From assembly GCA_900068845.1 (NCBI GenBank), contig CEFQ01000008.1, forward strand, positions 630,649 to 694,648: a DNA stretch of 64,000 nt. Direction: 5' to 3'. Position numbers and translations under genes: made by a program. Below are positions 46,384 through 54,992 of this stretch, piece by piece (within the stretch, counting starts at the first letter, position 1; each line of letters starts with the position of its first letter). The notes under the pieces are model-generated. The model made no database searches, had not been told where the DNA came from, and was given only the letters and a program-made list of their open reading frames with translations. This stretch comes from Enterobacter ludwigii. GTDB lineage: Bacteria; Pseudomonadota; Gammaproteobacteria; Enterobacterales; Enterobacteriaceae.

Positions 46384-46626
46384 TTAGCCCCGAGCAAAAA
46401 GCAGCGCTATCAGTTGATGATAGTGATGTTCTTCTTCAGGCGAGGATGCAAGCTCAAGCCGTGATACAAGTTTCGTGCAGATCGCTTTTCGGTTCAGATT
46501 GCGTCCTGAACGAAGAATTTCTACCACTATGCTACCCAGCGTTTCCTGCTGAGACGGAAGGGATGCACGGCTAAAGTAGGCAGCAATGTCACTTACTGAG
46601 TTAGGTGTGCCAACGGATTGCTGCAT
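46384..46626 (-). CDS. ycgZ: YcgZ-family two-component connector
   Basis: 80 residues. SVSDIAAYFSRASLPSQQET, then LGSIVVEILRSGRNLNRKAI and HHYHQLIALLF align well with E. coli YcgZ, a connector that raises Rcs output and lowers curli. First gene of the operon; TACGAGGTTAATTA precedes the ATG. Upstream of it CTGTACAAAG and CTGTATAAG repeat about 20 bp apart (46682-46712), a possible operator. Confidence 0.85.
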   Translation of the reverse strand: MQQSVGTPNSVSDIAAYFSRASLPSQQETLGSIVVEILRSGRNLNRKAICTKLVSRLELASSPEEEHHYHQLIALLFARG

Positions 46627-47224
46627 TAATTAACCTCGTATATTGATATTTGAATCGGGAAATGTGACACAAACTTATACAGAGTTAGCCACTTTGTACA
46701 GCTTTGCGTGTTCCAATTAGGAAATATTTAATACCCAATAAATAAATTTCATATAAATCCTATGCTTACACAGTTATGCTTCAGTTAGTGTTTTGCATCC
46801 TTCTCATGTTTTTACGGGATAATCAAGGATTACAGCGTCGGTCAGAAGCCTACTACCAGGTAAAAAAATACCCTGAAAGTGGAAAATCCTTACGCTTCCA
46901 GAGGCGATGCAAAGCATCATCCGTTACGTGAGGAGCGTTCCGCCGGGTCAATTTATACGAGAACGGTTATAAAGCACGTATTTAATTCTTAAGATAACGG
47001 TAAAGCGAACAGTTATAATGCAAACGGCATAAATGAAACCGCTTCGTTTATTCTAAAACAGTTTGATAAAGAGAATAAATTCCAAAGTTTTCACTTTCCA
47101 TTCTTTCAGTGCCAGTCTAATCTTGATAAAGGATGTGCTGCCAGTTTAACCTCACCATCACTCTGTCAATTAGTTTGATGAGAAAAGCCGTCCAAATTAG
47201 CATTCACACTGAGAGTTACTAACC
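46627..47224. other. Promoter region of ycgZ and AT-rich spacer
   Basis: About 600 bp. Near ycgZ there are direct repeats CTGTACAAAG / CTGTATAAG on the minus strand. The remainder is AT-rich with no supported gene; GCGATGCAAAGCATC at 46904-46918 is a short palindrome. Confidence 0.4.
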
Positions 47225-47560
47225 ATGAATGATATCAACATAAATAGTCACATTAGAGAAATAAGAAGATTGGCCGCAGAGCATCAGGCAGGAGCATCCT
47301 TATTAGAAATTAAATTAAAAGTAGATAATGTTATACAATCGGTGCGGGACTCACTTAGGAACGATAAAGATTATCAGATCATAATATGGTCGGCTATGTT
47401 AAAGGCTTTACAACAATACATCACTAATATGGCTGATCCGAAATGGCTGGATGTAATATCCCATGCTCGCAGCAGAGTGAAGAGCAGACGAAACTCGCTT
47501 TTAGCTTACAATAAGCCTAAAACTGTTGAATCGTTACAGACTTTGCCAGCAATATTATAG
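47225..47560 (+). CDS. Hypothetical protein, 111 residues
   Basis: Mostly helical, charged protein (MNDININSHIREIRRLAAEH start; a central IIWSAMLKALQQYITNMAD helix; a basic region HARSRVKSRRN). No signal peptide, membrane segment or recognised domain. GAGAGTTACTAACC is a weak ribosome site. AT-rich like its surroundings, so probably an accessory gene. The following 47561-47985 gap shows nothing I can support. Confidence 0.5.
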   Translation: MNDININSHIREIRRLAAEHQAGASLLEIKLKVDNVIQSVRDSLRNDKDYQIIIWSAMLKALQQYITNMADPKWLDVISHARSRVKSRRNSLLAYNKPKTVESLQTLPAIL

Positions 47561-47985
47561 CTCAACTTTAACAGGATTTAGCATTGTATCTACAACAAAT
47601 TCGTCATTATGAGATCAATTCATTGAAAATATTCCGTAGTAAATAGCTCAACATCTTTTCATAATTTTTCCTTTACCCCCCTTTTAAACAAGCATAACGA
47701 TGTGAGATAAAACCAATCTTTTGATGCTCACTCTCTACCATTTTCTTTGAATATTTTATTTATATCCTACACGCTCTAAATTATTGTTTGTAACACTTAC
47801 AAGATATGACGTAGATCTCATTGCTTTATAAAAAACACACCCGTTCCTAAATTAGGTTGTTCCATCTATATCCTGGAAAAAAACACATAAACTTTAATGT
47901 GTGCTTCGTACCAATAGCGGGTGTTTAAAATTTCGCGTGTTAAATTTGAACGCTGCTAACGTTTGTTTAAAACAGGAGTTAACAA

Positions 47986-48192
47986 GTGAAAATCGGCTGG
48001 CAAAATTTTCCATTAACACGTTCTACAATCATGGATGAAGATTACCAAAACCCACAAAACGTTCGCCGTTTCACGGTGGATGAGTGCGGTCCAGATTTCC
48101 GGTTGATCGCAAGTTTATAGCCCGGATACGAAATAACGTAAAAAAATCTGGGTGATGTGGTTGATGAATGAAAGAGCAGACATCCGCTTTAA
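47986..48192 (+). pseudogene. Decayed DUF6434-like small protein gene
   Basis: A GTG start with CAGGAGTTAACAA upstream opens 44 codons: KIGWQNFPLTRSTIMDEDYQ then NPQNVRRFTVDECGPDFRL, resembling DUF6434 (..TLDT.IT..YKNTQNVRRFF....G..FKF). A TAG then interrupts, and in the same strand KNLGDVVDE, a TGA where Trp is expected, and KSRHPL complete the family's KT.GDAV.EWKR ending. So the gene is broken by at least two stops and probably a small deletion. Confidence 0.6.
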
Positions 48193-48250
48193 GACGGAAA
48201 CGTCCGGTCTTCGCTCAAATGTGACAACCACAATCACATCTCATAACCCT

Positions 48251-48606
48251 ATGGAGATTGAACATGAACTGACGAAGGGAACCAGAGAGGCTGTTGCTGC
48301 AGGGATCAAAATGGCTCATTTACGTAGTAGCGACTATCTTTTTCAGTCCCGCATTGGTTCTTCAAAACACATTTCTACCAGACAATATCATCGTATTATT
48401 CAAGGTTGGATTGAGAAGTTGGGTTTTTTAAACGCTCTACAGTACGCATTCCTTGCGCAAAACCAAGCCATATATGATCTATAAAAAACTAAAAAACTTC
48501 GTGTAATCCAGTTACTTTTTGGTCACAAAAACGCGAAAGCACAGTACGTTACCCAGGCATCGAAGTAAGTGATGCCCTGGAGATATCAGAGTCAATTAAA
48601 GTCTAA
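48251..48606 (+). pseudogene. Frameshifted tyrosine recombinase/integrase (catalytic half)
   Basis: Remnant of a phage-type integrase spread over three frames. Frame one: ELTKGTREAVAAGIKMAHLR, SSDYLFQSRI and STRQYHRIIQGWIEKLG. Next frame: YSTHSLRKTKPYMIYKK with the catalytic H..R. Next: LRVIQLLFGHKNAK with the GH box. Last: TVRYPGIEVSDALEISESIK with the nucleophile Tyr, ending at a TAA. All catalytic boxes are still readable, so decay is fairly recent. No attachment site or tRNA is visible nearby. Confidence 0.75.
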
Positions 48607-48611
48607 CTTGT

Positions 48612-48650
48612 CAGGGCTGCAACAGCAGCCCTGTGCCAAAAGCGGACATT
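48612..48650. repeat. Hairpin joined to a GTGCCAAAAGCGGACA motif
   Basis: CAGGGCTGC / GCAGCCCTG (9-bp stem, AACA loop, 48612-48633) runs into CTGTGCCAAAAGCGGACATT (48631-48650). This is the cleanest copy of the motif that recurs through 40-50 kb, located directly after the integrase remnant. Confidence 0.55.
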
Positions 48651-48690
48651 ACTGATTTAGGGAAAAGGGATAAATTGTAGAGACAACATT

Positions 48691-49659
48691 TCATAAGGAT
48701 GAGTGGTAAGCAGCGTTTATTCGAGTGAACTGTTGCTCAGTAATGGTACTGCCCCACTGAACGCCTTCCCATTCTTTCGACAATTCAAATCCGAATGATT
48801 CATACAATCGTCTTGCCGTGGTAAGTTTATTAAATGTCCATAATTGTACTGCAGAGAAGTTTTGCTCATCACAAAATCTCATTGCCTCTGAAATAAGTTT
48901 TCTACCCAGCCCGCTTCCACGACACCCATCGTCAAGAATGAACCAACGCAGATGTGCTTCATTATTTCCCAGATCCTCACCGTCAATGGCAACTGAGCCG
49001 ACTACGCGCTCGTCCATTATTGCCAGCCAGATTTGATTATAGGGCTTGTCCAGACGGGCCGAAAAATCAGCAAGGCCTGCGGCAACCTTCGCTTCAAAAA
49101 AATTGCCAAAATTATGCTCTCTGGCGTAATAGCTGCCATGCATTTCTGTAATGCGGCCAATCATACCTGCATGATAACCCGGGACTATTTTGAAGCTGTG
49201 ATGCACTCTCCCTGGAGTGTTTTCGCGACAGGCTTTCAACGCACTGGCATAGGAAGAAAGGCCCTTTGATACAGCCTCCTGGGTGAACGGGTCGAGCTTG
49301 ATAAGTGCTGCTGCTACACGTTGGTCAGCGTAAGCATTTATATTCTGCACGGTCTTTTTGCCCTTACCGGTGAGGCTGATTAGCTTCGTCCTCGCATCGT
49401 CAGCGGAAGGGTTTTCTTCAAGTTCTCCGGACTGAACGAGTTTAGCGAGCATGCGGCTAACGCTGGACTTCTCCAGCCCCAAAATCTGTACCAGTTGAGC
49501 GGCTGTCATTGATCCATGCGTTTCAACTTCAAGCATGGAGTGAACGGCTGAGGGAGGATAATCCGTTGCGGCCAGATTTTGGTTCATAAACCCTAGCTCT
49601 CGCACCATTAAACGTGATGCTGCACGAATGTTTTTTATTTTCTGTTGTTCTGAAGTCAT
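48691..49659 (-). CDS. MarR-GNAT fusion protein (regulator with acetyltransferase domain)
   Basis: 322 residues: MarR winged-helix domain at about 1-140 (MTAAQLVQILGLEKSSVSRM, then LEENPSADDARTKLISLT wing) and a GNAT acetyltransferase at about 165-315 (LRWFILDDGCRGSGLGRKLI as the acetyl-CoA loop; LWTFNKLTTARRLYESFGF). Start set at MTSEQQK because GAAGGTGACGTT lies just upstream; five more codons are possible. A 9-bp-arm palindrome overlaps its promoter, implying autoregulation. Acetyl acceptor unknown. Confidence 0.88.
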   Translation of the reverse strand: MTSEQQKIKNIRAASRLMVRELGFMNQNLAATDYPPSAVHSMLEVETHGSMTAAQLVQILGLEKSSVSRMLAKLVQSGELEENPSADDARTKLISLTGKGKKTVQNINAYADQRVAAALIKLDPFTQEAVSKGLSSYASALKACRENTPGRVHHSFKIVPGYHAGMIGRITEMHGSYYAREHNFGNFFEAKVAAGLADFSARLDKPYNQIWLAIMDERVVGSVAIDGEDLGNNEAHLRWFILDDGCRGSGLGRKLISEAMRFCDEQNFSAVQLWTFNKLTTARRLYESFGFELSKEWEGVQWGSTITEQQFTRINAAYHSSL

Positions 49660-49677
49660 TAACGTCACCTTCATATT

Positions 49678-49718
49678 ATGGTTGTATTATACAACCATTT
49701 ATCTGGAAAGTTTGTCAA
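49678..49718 (-). promoter_or_regulatory. Promoter and MarR-type operator of the MarR-GNAT gene
   Basis: ATGGTTGTA (49678-49686), TTA spacer, TACAACCAT (49690-49698): a perfect 9-bp inverted repeat. The minus-strand TATAAT (49686-49691) lies inside it. TTGACA is at 49713-49718, 21 bp upstream of that -10, longer than ideal. Binding here would occlude RNA polymerase. Confidence 0.65.
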
Positions 49719-49730
49719 TCCTTTAAATTG

Positions 49731-49796
49731 TGTCCGCTTTTCGCTCTTAGCAGCCCTTGTCCTGCTGTCAGTAGGCTTCGTGCCAGGTCCGGACTC
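49731..49796. repeat. Degenerate, inverted GCGGAC-type repeat
   Basis: TGTCCGCTTTTCGC at 49731-49744 (AAAGCGGACA on the other strand) and CGTGCCAGGTCCGGACTCC at 49779-49797 are variants of the motif seen at 40.2, 42.2, 44.8 and 48.6 kb. Confidence 0.4.
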
Positions 49797-49803
49797 CAGC
49801 CAT

Positions 49804-50052
49804 TTATTCTCTTACTTTTGTCAAGATTGCTCTGTACAGTTCAATGGCTCTCCAGATGTCATCCTGGGTATCTCCGTCCCAATCAGGAACTGTAGCCAAC
49901 TCGGATTTGCACTGCATAATGAGGATATGCGCATCCGCGACTTCATCCTTTCGACAATTTAATGCGATACGAGATATCGACTTCGAAGATAGGCTTGAGT
50001 AGGGTGAAAAAGCGGTTCGCTCAGCGGCAATTAGTTTTTGTAATTTTCTCAT
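49804..50052 (-). CDS. Hypothetical protein, 82 residues
   Basis: Helical frame MRKLQKLIAAERTAFSPYSS ... DAHILIMQCKSELATVPDW ... DDIWRAIELYRAILTKVRE. Plausible composition but no recognised family and no clear ribosome site before the ATG. Downstream of the GGCT-like gene on the same strand, 81 bp away, so they may be co-transcribed. Confidence 0.4.
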   Translation of the reverse strand: MRKLQKLIAAERTAFSPYSSLSSKSISRIALNCRKDEVADAHILIMQCKSELATVPDWDGDTQDDIWRAIELYRAILTKVRE

Positions 50053-50133
50053 GTAATTTATGCATCCCGGACAGTGGGAGGGTAATGCATGGTAATTTTA
50101 CTGACCATAGAAACCAATCAAGTAGTTAGCCCG

Positions 50134-50481
50134 CTAATTAGCGGGCTTAAAGTCATTATTTCTTAACATGTATATGCTGGAACTGACGATTCCCCCATCA
50201 TTCATAGTAACGGTGACGGGCACGCGCTCATATTGACAACCTTCAAATTCGTCAAGAACATCCCAGTGACGCTGCAAATTCTCTGACGTAAAGAGAAATC
50301 CTTGCACGCGATTTCCTGAGTTATCCAAAATAATAGCGGGATAACCCATTTCGGCTCCCCATCCCTCATTGATAAGAGAGCCTGCGACATGCCCTTCGCA
50401 CCATGCACCACCTATCTTTTCGAGAATATGAGCGTTAGGACGGCCTGGTCCCAGCGTTCCGTAAACAAACAGACTTTCCAT
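50134..50481 (-). CDS. Gamma-glutamylcyclotransferase-family protein
   Basis: 115-residue AIG2/GGCT-like fold. FVYGTLGPGRPNAHIL is the family's YGTL substrate loop, and VLDEFEGCQYERVPVTV carries the catalytic Glu (E in DEFEG). Members cyclise gamma-glutamyl dipeptides or gamma-glutamylamines. AGGAGGATACATGG gives a strong ribosome site. Context gives no further clue. Confidence 0.82.
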   Translation of the reverse strand: MESLFVYGTLGPGRPNAHILEKIGGAWCEGHVAGSLINEGWGAEMGYPAIILDNSGNRVQGFLFTSENLQRHWDVLDEFEGCQYERVPVTVTMNDGGIVSSSIYMLRNNDFKPAN

Positions 50482-50770
50482 GTATCCTCCTGTTAAAAGC
50501 CATAATCAGAATATCTCACTATCAACTTTTTTTTCCACAGTCGATGCGAGGCAAATTCATCAACGTCTGCTAATGGCACAGACCAGACGTTTGAACGGAA
50601 AATTATCCTAAGGATGCGGTTGTTACTAATATTGATGAGCCGGGGTTGATAACAAGGTTATCCCTCTTAATGCATTCTTCTTACGTGCATCACAATATGT
50701 TTCTGAATTCATATCACGCTGAAACATGAGGATTTATCATTACAAACCACAGCCATCAATAAGGCCATCC

Positions 50771-51466
50771 ATGAATAGCACAGTATACAATGCTTTCCGC
50801 TGCCTGAATTTACTGGCGACAGCGACTCGTCCGCATGGAATTCGTGAAATGGGACGGGAGCTTGGACTGGATTCAGCCAAAGTTACGCGATTGATTCAAA
50901 CCTTACTGACGCTGGATATGGTACAGCGCGATGCCAACCGCAAATACAGTTTGGGTATCGGCATCCACCGTTTATCGGCTCACGCGATTCATAATTCGGC
51001 ATTTTACAATGCGGTAATGGACTTACTGGAAGAGAGCGGGGATCACGCCATCTCCATCGTGATCGGTGTACTAAGTGGAAATAAGGTGGTCTATTTGATT
51101 CATACCCGTGGCGGAAAAAGTATTGCGCGGGCTATAGGCAATTACGAGTCTTATCCGGTCCATGATTCGGTAATCGGCATTAAGCTTCTTTCAGCGATGA
51201 GCGACGAAGAGATTATCAGTCAGATCGGTATCCACGATTATCAACTGCTGAGAAATGATATTGACGAGTCGCGCCGGCATCAGGTGTTTGCCAAAGATTT
51301 TGGGGCGGGCGATTACCGCCTGGCATGTAATATTCCTGGCATGCCGGCAGCGATCGCACTCTCGAATATCAGTAGTGAAAAAATGGATATTGAAAGCTTA
51401 CGTTTGTATCTGACGTCGGCCGCGAAAAAAATTAGCGGAGAATCACTGCCGATGCTGCAGCAGTAA
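50771..51466 (+). CDS. IclR-family transcriptional regulator
   Basis: 231 residues: winged helix (PHGIREMGRELGLDSAKVTR, then LLTLDMVQRDANRKYSLG) and a GAF-like effector domain (SIVIGVLSGNKVVYLIHTRG). Start set at MNSTVYNAF with AAGG six bases upstream; ATG at 50726 is an alternative. Convergent with the sugar-acid operon, whose last gene it overlaps by 24 bp, so it is the likely regulator of that operon, in line with IclR control of sugar-acid genes elsewhere. Confidence 0.88.
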   Translation: MNSTVYNAFRCLNLLATATRPHGIREMGRELGLDSAKVTRLIQTLLTLDMVQRDANRKYSLGIGIHRLSAHAIHNSAFYNAVMDLLEESGDHAISIVIGVLSGNKVVYLIHTRGGKSIARAIGNYESYPVHDSVIGIKLLSAMSDEEIISQIGIHDYQLLRNDIDESRRHQVFAKDFGAGDYRLACNIPGMPAAIALSNISSEKMDIESLRLYLTSAAKKISGESLPMLQQ

Positions 51467-52039
51467 CTCGCAACGAGCAGCGGTCTCGGTCACGCGCTGG
51501 CCCGTTTTATACAGCGCGGAACCGAGCCCCACACTATCGTAATAACGCAGGAACTCGGCTACATTCTCCACCCCTACCCCACCCACGGCTGAAAAGCTGA
51601 CGGGCTGAGAGAGCGGACCTTTCACCAGTTGAGGGTAATTTGTTGGCAGTGCACAGGCCGGAAAAACCTTCATCACATCCACACCCAGATCGATTGCAGT
51701 GAATATTTCACTCGGCGAATACACCCCCGCGTACACCACAAGTCCATGCAGCTTTGCCTGCGCAATCACAGCCGGATTCAGATTGGGAGTCAGAATAAAA
51801 TCCGCAGCGGCGGCAAAGCTGCGCTGCACCTGATCTACTGTGGTAACCGTTCCGACACCGAGTTGGATATCATTCCCAAAGCGATGGCGGACTTGTCGCA
51901 GACTGATTTCCCAGTTGGGTGAGTTGGTGGTGATTTCTATACGATGAATGCCCTGTTCAACTAAACAGGTAATATGCGGCACTGCATCTTCTGGCGTTAT
52001 CCCGCGGAGGATAGCGATGATTGGCTGATTATCTGCCAT
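51443..52039 (-). CDS. dgoA: 2-dehydro-3-deoxy-6-phosphogalactonate aldolase
   Basis: 198-residue class I KDPG/KDPGal aldolase (splits KDPGal into pyruvate and glyceraldehyde 3-phosphate). IIAILRGITPEDA start, catalytic Glu in RIEITTNSP, GVGTVTTVDQV, and Schiff-base Lys in VDVMKVFPAC; the DgoA-like VKGPLSQPVSFSAVGGV phosphate site is present. Start at MADNQPI overlaps dgoK by 11 bp. Last gene of the operon. Confidence 0.9.
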   Translation of the reverse strand: MADNQPIIAILRGITPEDAVPHITCLVEQGIHRIEITTNSPNWEISLRQVRHRFGNDIQLGVGTVTTVDQVQRSFAAAADFILTPNLNPAVIAQAKLHGLVVYAGVYSPSEIFTAIDLGVDVMKVFPACALPTNYPQLVKGPLSQPVSFSAVGGVGVENVAEFLRYYDSVGLGSALYKTGQRVTETAARCELLLQHRQ

Positions 52040-52925
52040 AACTAAACACCCCATTTAATCCGGCAATGATTGCGTCTTCGGCGGCTATAAGTTCATAACG
52101 ACGATGCAAAACCTCACATGCCTGCTGGTAACGTGGCAAAAGGCTTTCACTACCAATAAAACACACCGTTATATCGCCGCCGGGATGTCCGCATGCCACT
52201 TCGTATCCAATGAGCAATCCAGAAAGCCAGGAAGCGGCCTCTTCCTGTGCCAGAGCACCAAGAATGTAACGGCCTCGGCAGCGAAACAGTTCCGTCACCA
52301 GTTCACGTTTTTCATGCACTACTGACAGCGCGGTTTCGACGCCCGCCTGAAAAGCGGCCGGTGAGTAAATCTGCTCCGGCAAGCCTTTACCCACCACGGA
52401 GTGATTGAGCAACAAATGATAAAGTTCGCCGGTCATCAAGGTCTGCATCTCAGTGACCTGCTGCTGCGGGCGCTCAACCTTCAGCCATTTGCTGTGGGTG
52501 CCGACGGCGGCAAATGTTGAGGCATCAGAAAGCGTAAGCGCACCCGCCAGTTGCATCTCTTCACCCCGGCAAATCTCATTCACTCGTTTATCGCAAATAC
52601 CGGGCCGTAAGGTCAGTGGATTTGGCAAGATACCCGGCAGCTCCATGCCTTTACCCAGCAGTTGCGAAAAACTAAGAGGCATATCGAGGTAACCGGCGTC
52701 AGCAATACCGATATTGCTGCCAATCATGCCGCACAGCAGCACAGGTATTTGTTCATCGTAAGCATCTTCCAGCCGATGCAGCTGCTGCTTTAAAATCGCA
52801 GGCAACGCTGAGCGCTGGCACTTGCTGACGCCGCAACTGTCTTGCACAGATTTAATCACGACGCCATTACGCACGCTGAGGGCGCGAAAGTTGCTGGTGC
52901 CCCAATCCACCGCGACATAGTTCAT
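52029..52925 (-). CDS. dgoK: 2-dehydro-3-deoxygalactonokinase
   Basis: 298-residue DgoK-family kinase phosphorylating 2-keto-3-deoxygalactonate at C6 with ATP. N-terminal YVAVDWGTSNFRA is the ASKHA phosphate-1 motif, CGMIGSNIG and AAVGTHSKWL fit the family. Overlaps the aldolase genes on both sides by a few bases, so translation is coupled. Confidence 0.9.
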   Translation of the reverse strand: MNYVAVDWGTSNFRALSVRNGVVIKSVQDSCGVSKCQRSALPAILKQQLHRLEDAYDEQIPVLLCGMIGSNIGIADAGYLDMPLSFSQLLGKGMELPGILPNPLTLRPGICDKRVNEICRGEEMQLAGALTLSDASTFAAVGTHSKWLKVERPQQQVTEMQTLMTGELYHLLLNHSVVGKGLPEQIYSPAAFQAGVETALSVVHEKRELVTELFRCRGRYILGALAQEEAASWLSGLLIGYEVACGHPGGDITVCFIGSESLLPRYQQACEVLHRRYELIAAEDAIIAGLNGVFSYGR

Positions 52926-53818
52926 GGACGTCCTCCCAACACGGCAAGAGGCAGGAAATCCGTGATCTCTTTTAATTCCCGGCGCGTGGCATCATCCAGA
53001 CTTTTCGCCGGCTCACGTACATAGTCACTGGCAAAAATCCCTGCCTGATGCAGCACTGTTTTGTGTATGGCTACCCCGATCCCCGGCTGCACTCCATAGC
53101 GCAGGAAAGGTAGATAGCGATAAAACAGCGCTTGCGCTTCCTGACGATCTTGCTGCCATGCCGCCAGGATGGCATTAATCACGTCCGGGAATTCGCAAGC
53201 AGGCATGGTGCCCGTGACACCACGGCATAACTCCTCAAACAGGAAACCTGCGTTCAAGCCGCCAAACAGGCCTACGCTGTCTCCAAGCGCCTGTTTTAGC
53301 GCAGTAATTTTCAACGTCGTTGGCGGTTGTTCCACCTTGATGTACCTGATGGCAGGAAAGTCCTGACACAAACGCACCAGCGTCGAAACGGGAATATTCA
53401 CGCCCGTCATCAGCGGCGCGTCCTGGACCATAATATCGATTTCGCAGGCCTGGCATATGTCTCGCCAGAAGTGATAGATCTCCTCCGGACCGGGCTTAAC
53501 CACCGAAGGCGGATTGACCATTGCCACCTGAGCCCCCCAGCGATGCACCCGGTTGATCTCTTCAATGGCAACAGCGGATGAAGCACCACCAGCTGCAGCC
53601 ACCAGCGGTAAATCCCCCACCAGCCTTTTGACGCAAAAGAACAGAGCCTGCTTTTCATCCTGCGTTAAGGCGTAGCCTTCGGAAGCATTGCCAAACAATG
53701 CCAGGCCATCAATGCCTTGTTGCAGCAGAAACTTCACTAAACGTTCAATGGAGGCCAAATCCAGCTGACCCTGCTCATCAAATGCCGTGGCGAGAATCGG
53801 TACGTTACCCTTTAACAT
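52922..53818 (-). CDS. DapA/NanA-family class I aldolase or dehydratase
   Basis: 298-residue dihydrodipicolinate-synthase-superfamily TIM barrel. GLALFGNASEGYALT corresponds to the GTTGE carboxylate loop, and the Schiff-base Lys is in RYIKVEQPPT. Many members cleave or dehydrate 2-keto-3-deoxy sugar acids. In an operon that also has the phosphorylative DgoK-DgoA route it may handle a different intermediate. Overlaps both neighbours (4 and 7 bp). Confidence 0.85.
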   Translation of the reverse strand: MLKGNVPILATAFDEQGQLDLASIERLVKFLLQQGIDGLALFGNASEGYALTQDEKQALFFCVKRLVGDLPLVAAAGGASSAVAIEEINRVHRWGAQVAMVNPPSVVKPGPEEIYHFWRDICQACEIDIMVQDAPLMTGVNIPVSTLVRLCQDFPAIRYIKVEQPPTTLKITALKQALGDSVGLFGGLNAGFLFEELCRGVTGTMPACEFPDVINAILAAWQQDRQEAQALFYRYLPFLRYGVQPGIGVAIHKTVLHQAGIFASDYVREPAKSLDDATRRELKEITDFLPLAVLGGRP

Positions 53819-54975
53819 GCAGCCTCCATCACCGCGTCGCGCACGCGATCTTCATCGATTTCAATGCCTAACCCTGCGCCCTGCGGCAGGTGATACTCAC
53901 CGCGTTCACAAATCAGTGGCTGCTTAAGCAGTTGATTCGCAATGGCAAAAACGGGCGGCTGATATTCGAGCATAAACAGGTTGGGTATGGCGGCGGCAAC
54001 ATGGATCGACGCGGCAATGCAGGGACCTAAACCTACGCTTAAATGCGGTGCCACGCGTAAATTCCATGTCTCGGCCAGCGATGCGATATGCATCAGCTCG
54101 CTGATGCCGGTTCTGCCGACATCGGGTTGAAGGATGTCTGCAGCGCGCTGTTCAATCACCGCTTTGAATTGATAACGCGTACGCTCGGTTTCACCTAACG
54201 CAATGCTGACCGCGCTCTTGGCACGTAATTCGCGATGGCCGGCGATATCTTCGGGCAGCAGGGGTGCTTCGAGAAAGCCGACGCCCAGCGCGTGTAGCTG
54301 CGCTGCTAAATCGGTAGCCTCTGCCACGCTGTAATTCCAGTGCGCATCAATAAAGACTTGCGCCTCATCGCCGAGCGTTTCACGAATGGCGCGAATATTT
54401 TTAATATCTTCACGCACGCCGTAACCCAGGGCTAACTTAACGCCATTAAAGCCTTTCTCCTGCCATTGCCTGGCGAGGCGGCAGCGGCTTTCAATGTCGG
54501 GCTCTGGTAAACCCGAGACATAGCAAGGAATCACATCGCGGAAGGCACCGCCAAGCAGTTGATGGACCGGAAGCCCCAGAATTTTGCCCTTAAGATCCCA
54601 TAACGCGATATCCACACCAGCAATGGCGTCGATATGATAACCACCGGTATGTCCACGATCGCGCATCGAGTCATACATCCTTGAGTTGAGCACGCCGCTA
54701 GAGAATGGCGATTCCCCGATTAACAATGGCGCGAACAGCTGCTTGATCAGTTCCGCGATCACCTGAGGCACCACCGGCGCCAGCGCTTCTCCCCAGCCAA
54801 CATGCCCTTCGCTACTGGTGATTTTCACCAGGCAGGTTTCCATCTTGCGTGAGTAGACGCAGCGGTATTCTGGACGATAGTAATAATCCGGGCCGGTTCC
54901 GTCCGACTTACCGCCCAGATAGGCCTGTTCCGGGGTGATTTTGAGTGGGAAACACTCCACTTTCGTTATGTGCAT
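53812..54975 (-). CDS. Enolase-superfamily sugar-acid dehydratase (MR/MLE type)
   Basis: 387 residues. Capping domain to about 125, then the barrel: GVKLALGYG (Lys), FIDAHWNYS (first metal Asp), LEAPLLPED and ALGETERT (further metal ligands), and VAPHLSVGLGP (catalytic His). It is of the D-galactonate-dehydratase-like type that makes 2-keto-3-deoxy acids. Start at MHITKVECF (GAGCCTTT upstream). The natural substrate cannot be fixed from sequence; galactonate is the simplest reading given DgoK and DgoA downstream. Confidence 0.82.
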   Translation of the reverse strand: MHITKVECFPLKITPEQAYLGGKSDGTGPDYYYRPEYRCVYSRKMETCLVKITSSEGHVGWGEALAPVVPQVIAELIKQLFAPLLIGESPFSSGVLNSRMYDSMRDRGHTGGYHIDAIAGVDIALWDLKGKILGLPVHQLLGGAFRDVIPCYVSGLPEPDIESRCRLARQWQEKGFNGVKLALGYGVREDIKNIRAIRETLGDEAQVFIDAHWNYSVAEATDLAAQLHALGVGFLEAPLLPEDIAGHRELRAKSAVSIALGETERTRYQFKAVIEQRAADILQPDVGRTGISELMHIASLAETWNLRVAPHLSVGLGPCIAASIHVAAAIPNLFMLEYQPPVFAIANQLLKQPLICERGEYHLPQGAGLGIEIDEDRVRDAVMEAAC

Positions 54976-54992
54976 AAAGGCTCCAGTTTCCG

